DNA of 64,000 bases from assembly GCF_032918005.1 (NCBI RefSeq), contig NZ_CP136628.1, positions 5,937,501-6,001,500 of the forward strand, in the 5' to 3' direction. Made by a program: the position numbers and the translations under genes. How positions within the stretch are numbered: the stretch's first letter is position 1; the number at the start of each line of letters is the position of its first letter. The stretch is from Bradyrhizobium sp. NDS-1 (GTDB taxonomy: Bacteria; Pseudomonadota; Alphaproteobacteria; Rhizobiales; Xanthobacteraceae). The notes under the pieces are model-generated. The model searched no databases and was not told the origin of the DNA. It worked only from the letters and a program-made list of their open reading frames with translations. Shown here piece after piece: positions 34,691-43,936 of this stretch.

Positions 34691-35410
34691 TCACACCGCG
34701 CAATAGCGCTCCTGGATGTCCTTGTCCGCGAGCAGCGCCGCGGCGCTGCTCTGATGCACCACCTCGCCCTGGTCGATGATCACGGCGCGATCGGCCAAGC
34801 GGAGCGCCCATTCGACGTTCTGCTCCACCAGCAACAGCGTCTTGCCCTCGTCACGCAGGCGGCGGAACAGCGCGCCCATCTCCTCGACCAGAACGGGCAT
34901 GATGCCCTCCGAGGGCTCGTCGAGCAGGATCATTTTGGGCCTCGCAATCAACGCGCGCGCGATCGCCAGCATCTGTTGCTCGCCGCCGGAGAGCGTCACG
35001 CCCTCCTGGTCGAGGCGCTCCTTCAGGCGCGGAAAGGTCTCGGCGATCTCGTCGATCGCCGCCCGTTCCTCGATGCCGCTGCCGGCAGCGACGAGGCCGA
35101 GCCGGAGGTTCTCGCGCACGGACAGGCCCGGGACGATGCGACGCTCTTCGGGCACGTACGCGAGGCCGAGGTGGAAGCGCTGATGCGCACGCAATGGCAG
35201 GAGCTCCCTGCCCGCGAAGCGCACGCGGCCGGTCGCCTTCGGCATCAGACCCATCATCGCCCGCAAGGTTGTGGTCTTGCCGGCGCCGTTGCGGCCGACG
35301 AGAGCGACCACCTCGCCCTCCTTCACGTGCAGGGAAATGCCGTGGAGGATGTGGCTGGCACCATACCAGGCGTGCAGGTCCTCGATTTCGAGCAGTGCTG
35401 TCTCAGCCAT
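34691..35410 (-). CDS. livF: Branched-chain-amino-acid-type ABC transporter ATPase LivF
   Basis: 239 aa. Walker A GRNGAGKTT, signature LSGGEQQ, Walker B MILLDEPSEG and H-loop region EQNVEWAL are all intact; the LAYVPEERRI segment is typical of LivF. It is the last gene of livK-like, livH, livM, livG, livF. Start 35410 overlaps the livG end by eight bases. The ligand may be an aromatic or other small acid rather than an amino acid, given the neighbouring molybdenum hydroxylase. Confidence 0.92.
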   Translation of the reverse strand: MAETALLEIEDLHAWYGASHILHGISLHVKEGEVVALVGRNGAGKTTTLRAMMGLMPKATGRVRFAGRELLPLRAHQRFHLGLAYVPEERRIVPGLSVRENLRLGLVAAGSGIEERAAIDEIAETFPRLKERLDQEGVTLSGGEQQMLAIARALIARPKMILLDEPSEGIMPVLVEEMGALFRRLRDEGKTLLLVEQNVEWALRLADRAVIIDQGEVVHQSSAAALLADKDIQERYCAV

Positions 35411-36158
35411 AGCCTTCACTCTGTCCGAGATAGACCCGGCGGACGTCCGGATTACTCCTGATCTCGTCGGGCGCGCCGTCCGCGAGCAGGCGGCCGTGGT
35501 GCAGCACGACGACGCGCTTGGACAGGCCCAGCACCATCTTCATCTTGTGCTCGACCAGGAGCACGGTGCGTTTGTCGGCGAGGCGCTCCAGCAGCGCAAC
35601 CATCTCCTTGGTCTCTTCGGGCCCCATGCCGGCGGTCGGCTCGTCGAGCAGCAGCAGTTCCGGCTCCGAGACCAGCGCGATCGCGATCTCCAGCGCCCGC
35701 TGTTGGCCATGCGCGAGGAACTTTGCCAGATCGCTGCGCTTGCCGAGCAATCCGACAGCCTCGAGCGCACCGTCAGCACGCGCATTCAGCTCGGACAGCC
35801 GGGTGCGGTTGCGCCAGATGTCGTAGCTCACGGACAGTGCCTGCGCCGCCACGCGGACGTTCTCGTGGACGGACAGGTCCGGAAAGATGTTCGTAATCTG
35901 ATACGAGCGCGAAATGCCCCGATGGACGAAGCGGTGCTGTGGCAGGCCGTTGAGCTCGCGCCCCTTGAAATGGAGATTGCCCGACGTCGGAGTCAACGCA
36001 CCGGAGAGAATGTTGAAGAATGTGCTCTTGCCAGCACCGTTCGGCCCGATGATCGAGGTGAGCTGGCCGGCTGCGAACGACACCGTGATGCCTTCGAGCG
36101 CGACGAAGCCGCCAAAGCGTTTGCCGATCCCTTCGGCGCGAAGCAACTCCTCGCTCAC
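35403..36158 (-). CDS. livG: Branched-chain-amino-acid-type ABC transporter ATPase LivG
   Basis: 251 aa, GTG start at 36158 overlapping the livM stop (GTGA). Walker A is GPNGAGKST and Walker B is LLLLDEPTAGMGP. The signature position reads LAHGQQRALEIA, the variant usual in LivG proteins. SRSYQITNIFPDLSV is a LivG hallmark. Confidence 0.92.
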   Translation of the reverse strand: MSEELLRAEGIGKRFGGFVALEGITVSFAAGQLTSIIGPNGAGKSTFFNILSGALTPTSGNLHFKGRELNGLPQHRFVHRGISRSYQITNIFPDLSVHENVRVAAQALSVSYDIWRNRTRLSELNARADGALEAVGLLGKRSDLAKFLAHGQQRALEIAIALVSEPELLLLDEPTAGMGPEETKEMVALLERLADKRTVLLVEHKMKMVLGLSKRVVVLHHGRLLADGAPDEIRSNPDVRRVYLGQSEGYG

Positions 36159-37153
36159 GGCCGCGCCTTTCCGACGCCGAGAGCGTCCAGCAGCGTTCCC
36201 CAGATGCCCTTGGGCAGGAATAGCACGAACAGGACGAAGATCGCGCCGACGAAGATCTGCCAATGCGGCGTCCAGAGCGAGATGACGTCCTCCAGGATCA
36301 GGAAGCTGGCCGCGCCGACGAAGGGCCCGAAGAAGCTGCGAGCGCCCCCGAGCAACACCATCATCACGATCATGCCCGAGGTCTGGTAGTGCAAGATGTC
36401 GAGCGGCACGATCGATAGATGCAGCGCCAGCATGCAGCCGCCGAGTGACGAGATCGCGCCCGACAGCATGAACACGAGCAGCTTGCTGCGTTCGACGTCA
36501 TAGCCGCAGGCCCGCGCCCGCTGTTCGTTCTCGCGGATCGCCTCGATGACGGCCCCGAACGGCGAGTTGAGGATGCGCGACTGGAACCACATCGCCAGCG
36601 CCGCAAAGGCCATCAGTACGTAGTACTTGTTGACGGGGTCGAGGAAATTGACCTGAAGGCCGAACAGGCTGATGCGGTCGACGGTGAAGCCGCGCAGGCC
36701 GTTCTCGCCCCCGGTGAAGGAGGCCGCCTGAAGCGCGACGTAGTAGACGAGCTGCGCCAGCGCGAGCGTCACCATGGAGAAATAGATGCCGCGGGTGCGC
36801 GTCGAGATGATTCCAATCACCGCCGCGAGGCAGGTGCTGAGCAGTACGGCAAGCGCGACCGCGGCAAACCACGGCACGCCGTAGCGGCCGATCGCAATGC
36901 CGGTGAAGTACGCTCCCGCACCGAAGAACGCCGCCTGACCGAACGACAACAGCCCCGTGTAGCCAAACAGCAGGTTGTAGCCCATCACCACGATGCCGTA
37001 GATCAGGACGTTGACGGCCAGCGCCTTGGACGGCAGCAGCCAGGGCAATATGGCCAGAACGATGATCGAGAGCAGCACGCGGTGGTCGAGAATCCGGTCG
37101 AGCCCGCCCGACGCAGATTTGGCGAGAGCCTCGCCGCCAGAAGGGTGCGTCAC
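36155..37153 (-). CDS. livM: Branched-chain-amino-acid-type ABC permease LivM
   Basis: 332-aa permease with about eight to nine hydrophobic segments. Signatures: YNLLFGYTGLLSFGQAAFFG, AIRENEQRARACGYD and GARSFFGPFVGA. The GTG start at 37153 is preceded by GGGAGG and overlaps the livH stop; the longer open frame upstream is only the antisense-free extension over livH. Confidence 0.92.
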   Translation of the reverse strand: MTHPSGGEALAKSASGGLDRILDHRVLLSIIVLAILPWLLPSKALAVNVLIYGIVVMGYNLLFGYTGLLSFGQAAFFGAGAYFTGIAIGRYGVPWFAAVALAVLLSTCLAAVIGIISTRTRGIYFSMVTLALAQLVYYVALQAASFTGGENGLRGFTVDRISLFGLQVNFLDPVNKYYVLMAFAALAMWFQSRILNSPFGAVIEAIRENEQRARACGYDVERSKLLVFMLSGAISSLGGCMLALHLSIVPLDILHYQTSGMIVMMVLLGGARSFFGPFVGAASFLILEDVISLWTPHWQIFVGAIFVLFVLFLPKGIWGTLLDALGVGKARP

Positions 37154-38025
37154 GCTGTCCTCCCTCTCACGCCGAACAGGCCCTGCGGGCGGATCAGCAG
37201 CACTACCGCCATCAACGCGAACATGACGATGGTCGCCATCTCCGGCGCGAACAGCGCGACAAGGCTGATGGAAATGCCGACCATGAGGCCGGCCACAACC
37301 GCACCGACGATCGAGCCGAGGCCGCCAATCACGGTGACGACAAAGGCTTCGGCCAGCACCAGAGAGCCCATTTCCGGGTTGACGCTGCGCATCGGCCCCG
37401 CGAGCACGCCGCCCAGCGCGGCAAGCCCGACACCAAGTCCGAAGATCGCAAGCCAGACCCGGCCGATATCGACGCCGAGCACCTGCATGATTGTGGGATC
37501 GCGGGCGCCGGCGCGCACGATCAGGCCGACGCGGGTCTTCTCCAACGCCAGCCAGAGCGCCAGCAACACCACCGCCACGAGCGCGATGACGAACAGGCGG
37601 TAACGCGGGAAGAATCCGATGCCGAGATCGAGCACGCCGATCAGCTGCGGCGGGGTCGGAAACGGAATTCCGTCGCTCCCGAATACGATACGCACGCCCT
37701 CGACCAGGACATAGCTGAGGCCGAAAGTAAGCAGCAGCGGATCGTCGATCGAGCGCCCGTAGAGTCTGCGGATCAGGACGAACTCGATCAGCATGCCGAA
37801 GGCGCCGATCAGGATCGGCGCGAGCAACAGCCCCCACCAGAAGCTGCCGGTGAGCGATGCCAGATACAGTCCCGCATAGGCACCGATCATGAACAGCGCG
37901 CCATGGGCGAAGTTGACCACCCCGAGCATGCCGAACACGATCGTCAGCCCAAGCGCAGTGATCACCAGGACCGCCCCAAGGGCGATCCCGGAGAGAAGCT
38001 GCATGATGATCAGCGACAGGTCCAT
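37150..38025 (-). CDS. livH: Branched-chain-amino-acid-type ABC permease LivH
   Basis: 291-aa permease. It has the N-terminal LLSGIALGAVLVITALGLT and GVVNFAHGALFMIGAY typical of LivH, and GGLGSIVGAVVAGLMVG near the end. It starts ten bases after the binding-protein gene and overlaps livM by four bases. Confidence 0.93.
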   Translation of the reverse strand: MDLSLIIMQLLSGIALGAVLVITALGLTIVFGMLGVVNFAHGALFMIGAYAGLYLASLTGSFWWGLLLAPILIGAFGMLIEFVLIRRLYGRSIDDPLLLTFGLSYVLVEGVRIVFGSDGIPFPTPPQLIGVLDLGIGFFPRYRLFVIALVAVVLLALWLALEKTRVGLIVRAGARDPTIMQVLGVDIGRVWLAIFGLGVGLAALGGVLAGPMRSVNPEMGSLVLAEAFVVTVIGGLGSIVGAVVAGLMVGISISLVALFAPEMATIVMFALMAVVLLIRPQGLFGVRGRTA

Positions 38026-38035
38026 CGGTCAGGCT

Positions 38036-39277
38036 TCAGGTGGCGTGGCCGAGCTCGCTGCAACTGCGCAGCATGTCGTCCGAGCCTGCGGCGTTGGCGA
38101 GGATCGCGAACAAATCGTTGTCGCCCGCCATGGCCGACTTCTTCTTGGATTCCAGCACCAGCACCGACTGTACCGATTGATGGTCGCATTTGCGGTAGTG
38201 CTGCGGGCCCTTGGTCAGATCGTATTGCAGCTTTTCGAGCGCATCGACGACCTTGTCGGTGTCGGTGCCGCCCGCGGTCTGCATCGCGGCCAGCAACGAT
38301 CCGACACCCGAATAGCCGTAGGCGCCGTAATCGGTCGGGATGGCGCCGCCATTGGCGGCCTTGAACGCGGCGTTGAACGCGGCTGCCGACTTACTCTGCG
38401 CCTCCAGGCCCCAGTAGTAATTGGCGCCGCCGACCACGCCCTCGAACACATCGGGGCCGACCGCGAGCCGCTGGTTGTGCAGGATGACGGGCACGACGAT
38501 TTTCATCTGCTGCTTGACACCGAAATCCACCGCCTGCTTGATCGCATTGGCCTGGTCGCGACCGAAATTGGAGATGCAGAGCACGTCGGGCCGCATCGAC
38601 ATCAGGCGCGGCATGAAGGTGGAATAGTCGGCAGCGCCGAACGGATGCAGGATCTCGCCGACATTGTCCGCGCCGATCGCCGCCTGCGCGCGCTTGAAGC
38701 CGCGCAGCATTTCATGCCCGTAGGCATAGTCGGCGACGAGATGCGCAACTTTCATGCCTTTCTTCAGGGTCTGCCGCGCCACTGCCGCCGTCGTCATGTG
38801 CGGGTTGAGCGCCTCGTGGAAGGTGTACTTGCTGAAATCCTTGGCCTCGTTGATGGTGTCCGACTGGCTGATCGAGACGTAGATCACGCCGCGGGCGCGC
38901 GTGACCTCGTTGACCGCGAGTTGCACCGCGCTGGAGAGCGCGCCGACCACGGCATGAACCTTGTCCTTCTCGATCAGCTCGAGCGTGCGGGTCGCGGCCT
39001 CACCGGCGTTGAGCTTGTCGTCGCGTACCAAGAGGTCGACCTTGCGGCCGCCGATGCCGCCCTTGTCGTTGACGAGCTTCACCGCGAGCTCGGCACATTT
39101 GACCTGATCGCGCGCTTCCGCCGCGAAGGGGCCGGTGAGCGGGGTCGGAAAGCCGATGCGGATCGTCTCGTCGGCCGCGCGGCCGATCCGGGGCATGGCG
39201 AGCAAAGCTGCGCCGGCCGAAAGGCCGACGAGCGCGGTGCGGCGGGTTATTCTCGGGGTCGAGCCGGATTTGGGCAT
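38036..39277 (-). CDS. Branched-chain-amino-acid-type ABC substrate-binding protein
   Basis: 413 aa with a twin-arginine signal (ITRRTALVGLSAGAALLAMP). The binding domain begins TIRIGFPTPLTGPFA and includes NDKGGIGGRKVDLLVRDDKL. GGAGGAAACC precedes ATG 39277. First gene of the liv-type operon and only 23 bp downstream of the molybdenum-hydroxylase large subunit on the same strand, so uptake and oxidation of one substrate are probably coupled. Confidence 0.92.
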   Translation of the reverse strand: MPKSGSTPRITRRTALVGLSAGAALLAMPRIGRAADETIRIGFPTPLTGPFAAEARDQVKCAELAVKLVNDKGGIGGRKVDLLVRDDKLNAGEAATRTLELIEKDKVHAVVGALSSAVQLAVNEVTRARGVIYVSISQSDTINEAKDFSKYTFHEALNPHMTTAAVARQTLKKGMKVAHLVADYAYGHEMLRGFKRAQAAIGADNVGEILHPFGAADYSTFMPRLMSMRPDVLCISNFGRDQANAIKQAVDFGVKQQMKIVVPVILHNQRLAVGPDVFEGVVGGANYYWGLEAQSKSAAAFNAAFKAANGGAIPTDYGAYGYSGVGSLLAAMQTAGGTDTDKVVDALEKLQYDLTKGPQHYRKCDHQSVQSVLVLESKKKSAMAGDNDLFAILANAAGSDDMLRSCSELGHAT

Positions 39278-39300
39278 GGTTTCCTCCAATGGTCTTTTTT

Positions 39301-41676
39301 CTAGAATCGCTTCAGGGCTTTCAGAACTTTGGCAGGCGTGATCGGGATAGAATTGATCGTCGCATCGAACGGGGCGAGCGCGTCGTTGACGGCGTTGAGC
39401 ACGGCAGCCGAGGCCGCGGCGGTGCCCGCTTCGCCGACACCCTTGGCGCCGAGCTCGGTGTCGGCGGTCGGCGTCTCGACATGGGCGATGACGATGTCCG
39501 GCATCTCCATTGCCATCGGAACAAGGTAATCGGCGAGCGAGCCGTTCATGAGCTGGCCGGTCTCGCTGTAGCGGCATTCCTCGAACAGTGCCGCGCCCAG
39601 CCCCTGCACGATACCGCCGCGAAGCTGCTCGTCGACCAGCATCGGATTGATGACGCGGCCACAATCCTCGACGATGAAATGCTTCAGGAGCTTGATGAAG
39701 CCGGTCTCGACGTCGACCTCCAGCGAGCAGCCCTGGATGCCGTTGGTGAAGGCAAACGGATAGCCCTGCGGCGCGAAATGATGGCTTACGGTGAGCTGCG
39801 CCTGTGTGCCCGGCGGAAGCGTGTCGGAGCGGAAATAGGCGATGCGCGCGATCTCGGAAATCGGCAGGCGCGTGTTGCGCGTCGCGGCGTCGACCACCTT
39901 GCCATCGACGATATCGAGTGCCGACGGCTGCTCCTGCAAGATGAGCGCGGCGATCTCCAGGATGTTGCGCTTGAGAGCGCGCGTGGCCTGCAGCGCGGTT
40001 TCCCCTCCGATGCCGGCGCCGCGGCAGGCCCAGGTGGCACCGCCATGCGGCGTCACCTCGGTATCGCCGGTGACGACCTTGACGTGCTCCTGCGCGAGGC
40101 CAAGCTGATCGGCAACGATCTGGCTGATGATCGCCTCGGTGCCCTGCCCCTGCTCAGTGACCGAGATCAGGCAACGCACCTCGCCCGACGGGGTCAGACT
40201 GACGATCGCGCCATCCTGTGACGAGATTCGCGCGCCACCGACGCCGTAGAAGGCGGGGCTGGGATTGGTGATCTCGACAAAGGTCGCAATACCAATGCCG
40301 CGATGAACACCGCGCTTTCGCAAATCCGCCTGCTCGGCACGCAAGCTGTCATAGTCCATGATTTCACGCAGCCGCTTCAGGCAAGCCTGATGCGACAATG
40401 CCTCGAAGCGGTATCCGGTTGGCGACGTCTGCGGATAGGCATGATCCGCAATCACGTTCTGCACGCGGATGGCGAAGGGATCGAGGCCAATCTTCGCGGC
40501 AGCCATGTCGACCAGCCGCTCGGTGACGGCGCAGGCGATGGGATGGCCGACGGCGCGATATTGGCTGGTCTGCACCTTGTTCTGGAAGATCACTTCAAGG
40601 GCAGCACGATAGTTCTTGAAACGATAGGGCGCGCCGATCAGGCGGATCACCTGGTTGCCCTCGACGACGCTGGTGCGCGGGTAGGTCGAGAACGCGCCGA
40701 TCGCGGTCAAATCGAGCACGTCCATCGCCAGGATCTCGCCCTTGGCATCCAGCGCCATGCGGGCGCGCACGCGGTGGTCGCGGGCGTGGATATCGGAGAC
40801 GAAGGATTCCATGCGATCAGCGACGTACTTCACGGGCCGGCCCAGCAGGATCGAGAGGCCCACCACCGCCATGTCCTCGTGATAGACATGCAGCTTCATC
40901 CCGAAGGAGCCGCCGATGTCAGTTGCGATCACGCGAACGCGGGCCTCGGCGATGCCATAATGCCGCGAATAGAGGTCCTGGAATTGGTACGGCGTTTGGG
41001 TGCCGTGATGCACGGTGAGCATGCCGGCAGAAGGATCGTAGTCGGCGACGATGGCGCGCGGCTCCAGCGTCACCGCGGTGTGGCGGCCGAAGGTGAACTC
41101 CTCTTCCACCACGTGGGCGGCATGCGCAAAGGCGTCATCGACAGTGCCGCTCTCGAGCTGGCTGCGGAAGCAGGTGTTATTCGCACTGCCGGGATTGACC
41201 AGCGCACTGCCGGCCTCTCGTGCGCCGTCAATGTCGACGACCACAGGAAGATCCTCGTAGTCGACCTCGATCAGTTCCAGCGCGTCCTCGGCGATCGCCC
41301 GGGTTTCAGCGACGACAGCGACCACGGCCTGCCCGGCCCAGACCACGCGATCCAGCGGCAGCGGCAGTTGCGGCGCGGAGGTCATGCCCTTGAAATGATC
41401 GAGCGTGCCGGTCCAAGGCGTGCAGATCTTGGCGAGCTCGGCGCCCGCGGCAACGAGATGCACGCCTTCGAGCGCGCGCGCCTCGTCGATATTGATCGAG
41501 ACGATCCTCGCATGCGCATGCGGGCTGCGCAGGAACGCAGCATGGAGCATGCGTGGCAGCCTGAGATCGCTGACATAGCGCCCGCGCCCGGCGAGCAGGC
41601 GCTTTGCGTTGGGCCGCGGCACAGAGCGGCCGATATAGGAGTTCGGGCGGTCGATCGAGGTCAGCGGCGCACTCAT
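39301..41676 (-). CDS. Molybdopterin-binding large subunit, CoxL/xanthine dehydrogenase family
   Basis: 791 aa. Family features: IGRSVPRPNAKRLLAGRGRY at the N-terminus, IGGSFGMKLHVYHED, and AKGVGEAGTAAAS with the catalytic glutamate near the C-terminus. The active-site loop that in true CO dehydrogenase holds AYRCSFR reads QYRAVGHPIA, so CO is not the substrate. There is no signal peptide, so the enzyme is cytoplasmic. The three subunit genes overlap in the order FAD, [2Fe-2S], molybdenum. Confidence 0.92.
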   Translation of the reverse strand: MSAPLTSIDRPNSYIGRSVPRPNAKRLLAGRGRYVSDLRLPRMLHAAFLRSPHAHARIVSINIDEARALEGVHLVAAGAELAKICTPWTGTLDHFKGMTSAPQLPLPLDRVVWAGQAVVAVVAETRAIAEDALELIEVDYEDLPVVVDIDGAREAGSALVNPGSANNTCFRSQLESGTVDDAFAHAAHVVEEEFTFGRHTAVTLEPRAIVADYDPSAGMLTVHHGTQTPYQFQDLYSRHYGIAEARVRVIATDIGGSFGMKLHVYHEDMAVVGLSILLGRPVKYVADRMESFVSDIHARDHRVRARMALDAKGEILAMDVLDLTAIGAFSTYPRTSVVEGNQVIRLIGAPYRFKNYRAALEVIFQNKVQTSQYRAVGHPIACAVTERLVDMAAAKIGLDPFAIRVQNVIADHAYPQTSPTGYRFEALSHQACLKRLREIMDYDSLRAEQADLRKRGVHRGIGIATFVEITNPSPAFYGVGGARISSQDGAIVSLTPSGEVRCLISVTEQGQGTEAIISQIVADQLGLAQEHVKVVTGDTEVTPHGGATWACRGAGIGGETALQATRALKRNILEIAALILQEQPSALDIVDGKVVDAATRNTRLPISEIARIAYFRSDTLPPGTQAQLTVSHHFAPQGYPFAFTNGIQGCSLEVDVETGFIKLLKHFIVEDCGRVINPMLVDEQLRGGIVQGLGAALFEECRYSETGQLMNGSLADYLVPMAMEMPDIVIAHVETPTADTELGAKGVGEAGTAAASAAVLNAVNDALAPFDATINSIPITPAKVLKALKRF

Positions 41677-42197
41677 GTCGCGCCTCCGCTTTCGCGGCGC
41701 GCTTTCGCCACAGCATCGATGGCGTCGATGATCGCCTCATAGCCGGTGCAGCGGCAGTAATTGCCCGAAAGTGCGTCGCGGATGTCCTCCCGACTCGGCT
41801 GCGTCGCTTGCGAGAGCAACTCCTGGGCATTGACCAACATGCCCGGCGTGCAGAAGCCGCATTGCAGCGCATTGCGGCGGTGGAACTCAGCCTGGAGGTC
41901 GGCGATCACTCCGCTCTCGGTCAGACCTTCGATCGTCTCAATCCTGGCGCCGTCGGCTTGCACCGCAAAGATCAAGCAGGAATGCGCGGCACGGCCGTCA
42001 ATCTGCACCAGACAGGCGCCGCAGGCTCCCATCTCACAGCCCGCATGCGTACCGGTCAGCTCCAGCTTGTCGCGCAGACAATCGACCAGCGTCTCGCGCG
42101 GCGCGACCTCACAGGCGATCTTGCGGCCGTTGACGACCAGGCGAATGCGCACCGTCTCGTCGGTCTCGTCCAGCAGAGTTTCGTCGAAGCTGCTCAT
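41673..42197 (-). CDS. [2Fe-2S] small subunit, CoxS-like
   Basis: 174 aa. The plant-type cluster is in GCEMGACGACLV with Cys in HSCLIF; the second cluster is QCGFCTPGM with NYCRCTGYE. It overlaps both the FAD subunit (four bases) and the large subunit (four bases), so translation is coupled. Confidence 0.93.
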   Translation of the reverse strand: MSSFDETLLDETDETVRIRLVVNGRKIACEVAPRETLVDCLRDKLELTGTHAGCEMGACGACLVQIDGRAAHSCLIFAVQADGARIETIEGLTESGVIADLQAEFHRRNALQCGFCTPGMLVNAQELLSQATQPSREDIRDALSGNYCRCTGYEAIIDAIDAVAKARRESGGAT

Positions 42198-43054
42198 GCG
42201 CCCTCTCCGAGACGTCCGAGCAGGCGTCCCAGCAACACGCGCGCGAGATGCAGGCGCATCGCCGGAGGCACCTCGTCGCTGTCGGGCGGCGCGAGATCGC
42301 CTTCGAGCGCTCCTTGCGCGGCCGCGATGCGTTCCGCATCCAGCCTCGCGCCGATCAATGTGGCCTCAACCCCCTTCACCCGCGTTGGCGTATTTCCGAC
42401 CGAGAAGAAAGAGATGCGGATGTCGTCGATACGCTCGTCGGTGCAGGTTGCGAGCATGCCGCACCCGACCAGCGCGTAATCCCCGCGCCGCCGCGCCAGC
42501 TCGTCGAAGGCAAAGCGCTGACCGACCTTGAACAGCGGAACGTAGATTGCGGTGATCAGCTCGCCAGCCTGCAACGCGGTCTCGAACAGGTCGATGAAGA
42601 AATTGTCGGCCTTGACGCGCCGGCGGCCGGAAGGGCCGGCGATCTCGACCTCGGCATCGAGCGCCAGCGTCATCGCCGGAAATTCGGAGGCGGGATCGGC
42701 GAGGGCAATGCTGCCCCCGAACGTGCCGCGGTTGCGGATGGCCGGATGCGCGACGAACGGCGCCGCCGCGTGCAGCAGCGGCGCAAACTCGGCGATCAAC
42801 GGCTCGCTCAGCATCTCGCAATGGCGCGTCAGCGCGCCGATGCGCAAAGCATCGCCTTCGCGCCTGACACCGCGCAGTTCGTCAATGTGGGTGATGTCGA
42901 TCAGCAGCCGCGTCGCCTGGAGCCGCAGCGACAGCGCCGGCACCAGGCTCTGGCCGCCGGCGATGAAACGCGCATCGTCGCCGGCACGCGCGTGAGCGTC
43001 GAGCGCCTGGTCGATTGTCGCAGCACGAAAATAGCTGAAAGCCCTCGCCTTCAC
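42194..43054 (-). CDS. FAD-binding middle subunit, CoxM-like
   Basis: 286 aa from a GTG at 43054 with GAGGAAACGGCA upstream. FAD-binding signatures AGGQSLVPALSLRL and HPAIRNRGTFGGSIALADPASE are intact. First gene of the operon; the divergent TetR gene and two operator-like sites lie immediately upstream. Confidence 0.92.
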   Translation of the reverse strand: MKARAFSYFRAATIDQALDAHARAGDDARFIAGGQSLVPALSLRLQATRLLIDITHIDELRGVRREGDALRIGALTRHCEMLSEPLIAEFAPLLHAAAPFVAHPAIRNRGTFGGSIALADPASEFPAMTLALDAEVEIAGPSGRRRVKADNFFIDLFETALQAGELITAIYVPLFKVGQRFAFDELARRRGDYALVGCGMLATCTDERIDDIRISFFSVGNTPTRVKGVEATLIGARLDAERIAAAQGALEGDLAPPDSDEVPPAMRLHLARVLLGRLLGRLGEGA

Positions 43055-43104
43055 TGCCGTTTCCTCGAGATACCTCGGCCCATCAGCCGGGGACGCCAGA
43101 TTTG

Positions 43105-43123
43105 TAACCATCTGGTCTCAAAA
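43105..43123. promoter_or_regulatory. Operator-like site 1 of the TetR regulator
   Basis: TAACCATCTGGTCTCAAAA, an imperfect inverted repeat that shares ACCATxTGGTC and CAAAA with site 2. It is 51 bp ahead of the molybdenum-hydroxylase operon start. Confidence 0.6.
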
Positions 43124-43158
43124 TCCTGACACGGCCCCCAAGGGTCGTCAACAGGAAC

Positions 43159-43177
43159 TGACCATTTGGTCACAAAA
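43159..43177. promoter_or_regulatory. Operator-like site 2 of the TetR regulator
   Basis: TGACCATTTGGTCACAAAA, with a perfect TGACCA-TT-TGGTCA inverted repeat. It lies 29 bp ahead of the tetR-type start. The two sites are 54 bp apart in start position. Confidence 0.65.
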
Positions 43178-43205
43178 GCACCTTGGGCTATGAAGGAAGC
43201 AAGGC

Positions 43206-43931
43206 GTGCGATTCAGCGACGAAATGGCCCGAAAAGCGCAGAGAACGGCGAAGCGACCGCCCCGCAAGGGGACCGAGACAGGCAGCAAGTCTGCGCCAAA
43301 GCGCCGCAACATGCGTGCCGCTGACCGCGAGCGCGCGATCGTGGACGAGGCGATCCGCTTCTTCGCCGAGCGCGGCTTCGAGGGTCAGACCCGCGAGCTC
43401 GCCAAGCGCATGGGCATCACGCATTCGGCGATCTATCGCCACTTCCCGAGCAAGGAAGCACTGATCGAGCGGGTCTATCAGGAGGTTTATCTCAGCCGCT
43501 GGTCACCCGATTGGGGACCGATGATCCGCGATCGTTCGTTGTCGCTGGAAGCGAGGCTGACACGCTTCTATCTCGACTATGTCGACCGCGTGTTCGAGTA
43601 CAATTGGGTGCGGATCTTCGTGTTCTCCGGCATGAAGTCGTTCGGCATCACCAGCCGCTATCTCGACATCGTCAGACGCGAGATCATCGAGCCCGCGGCC
43701 GCCGAGCTGCGCCACGAGCTGAAGCTACCCGACGCAAAGGCTCACGCATTGAGTGAACGCGAGACCGAGCTGTTCTGGGGCCTGCACGGCCGCATCTTCT
43801 ATCTGGCTATCCGCAAGTTCATCTACGAGACGCCGATTCCATCAGACCTCGACGCGATCGTCCGCGACGCCGTCCAGACATTCATGGACGGCGCGAAGAC
43901 GACGATGCCGAGGCTTCTGGAGAGCGACTGA
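43206..43931 (+). CDS. TetR/AcrR-family transcriptional regulator
   Basis: 241 aa. A basic N-terminal tail precedes the helix-turn-helix region (IVDEAIRFFAERGFEGQTRE, then LAKRMGITHSAIYRHFPSKEAL). The rest is the ligand-binding domain. The GTG at 43206 has a good GGAAGCAAGG region; ATG 43224 is an alternative. Divergent from the molybdenum-hydroxylase operon, which it likely represses until the substrate appears. Confidence 0.9.
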   Translation: MRFSDEMARKAQRTAKRPPRKGTETGSKSAPKRRNMRAADRERAIVDEAIRFFAERGFEGQTRELAKRMGITHSAIYRHFPSKEALIERVYQEVYLSRWSPDWGPMIRDRSLSLEARLTRFYLDYVDRVFEYNWVRIFVFSGMKSFGITSRYLDIVRREIIEPAAAELRHELKLPDAKAHALSERETELFWGLHGRIFYLAIRKFIYETPIPSDLDAIVRDAVQTFMDGAKTTMPRLLESD

Positions 43932-43936
43932 AGGCG

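Noticed and set aside
39301..43054. Carbon monoxide dehydrogenase coxMSL
   Set aside because: Subunit order and clusters fit, but the active-site loop lacks the Cys of AYRCSFR, so CO oxidation is not supported.
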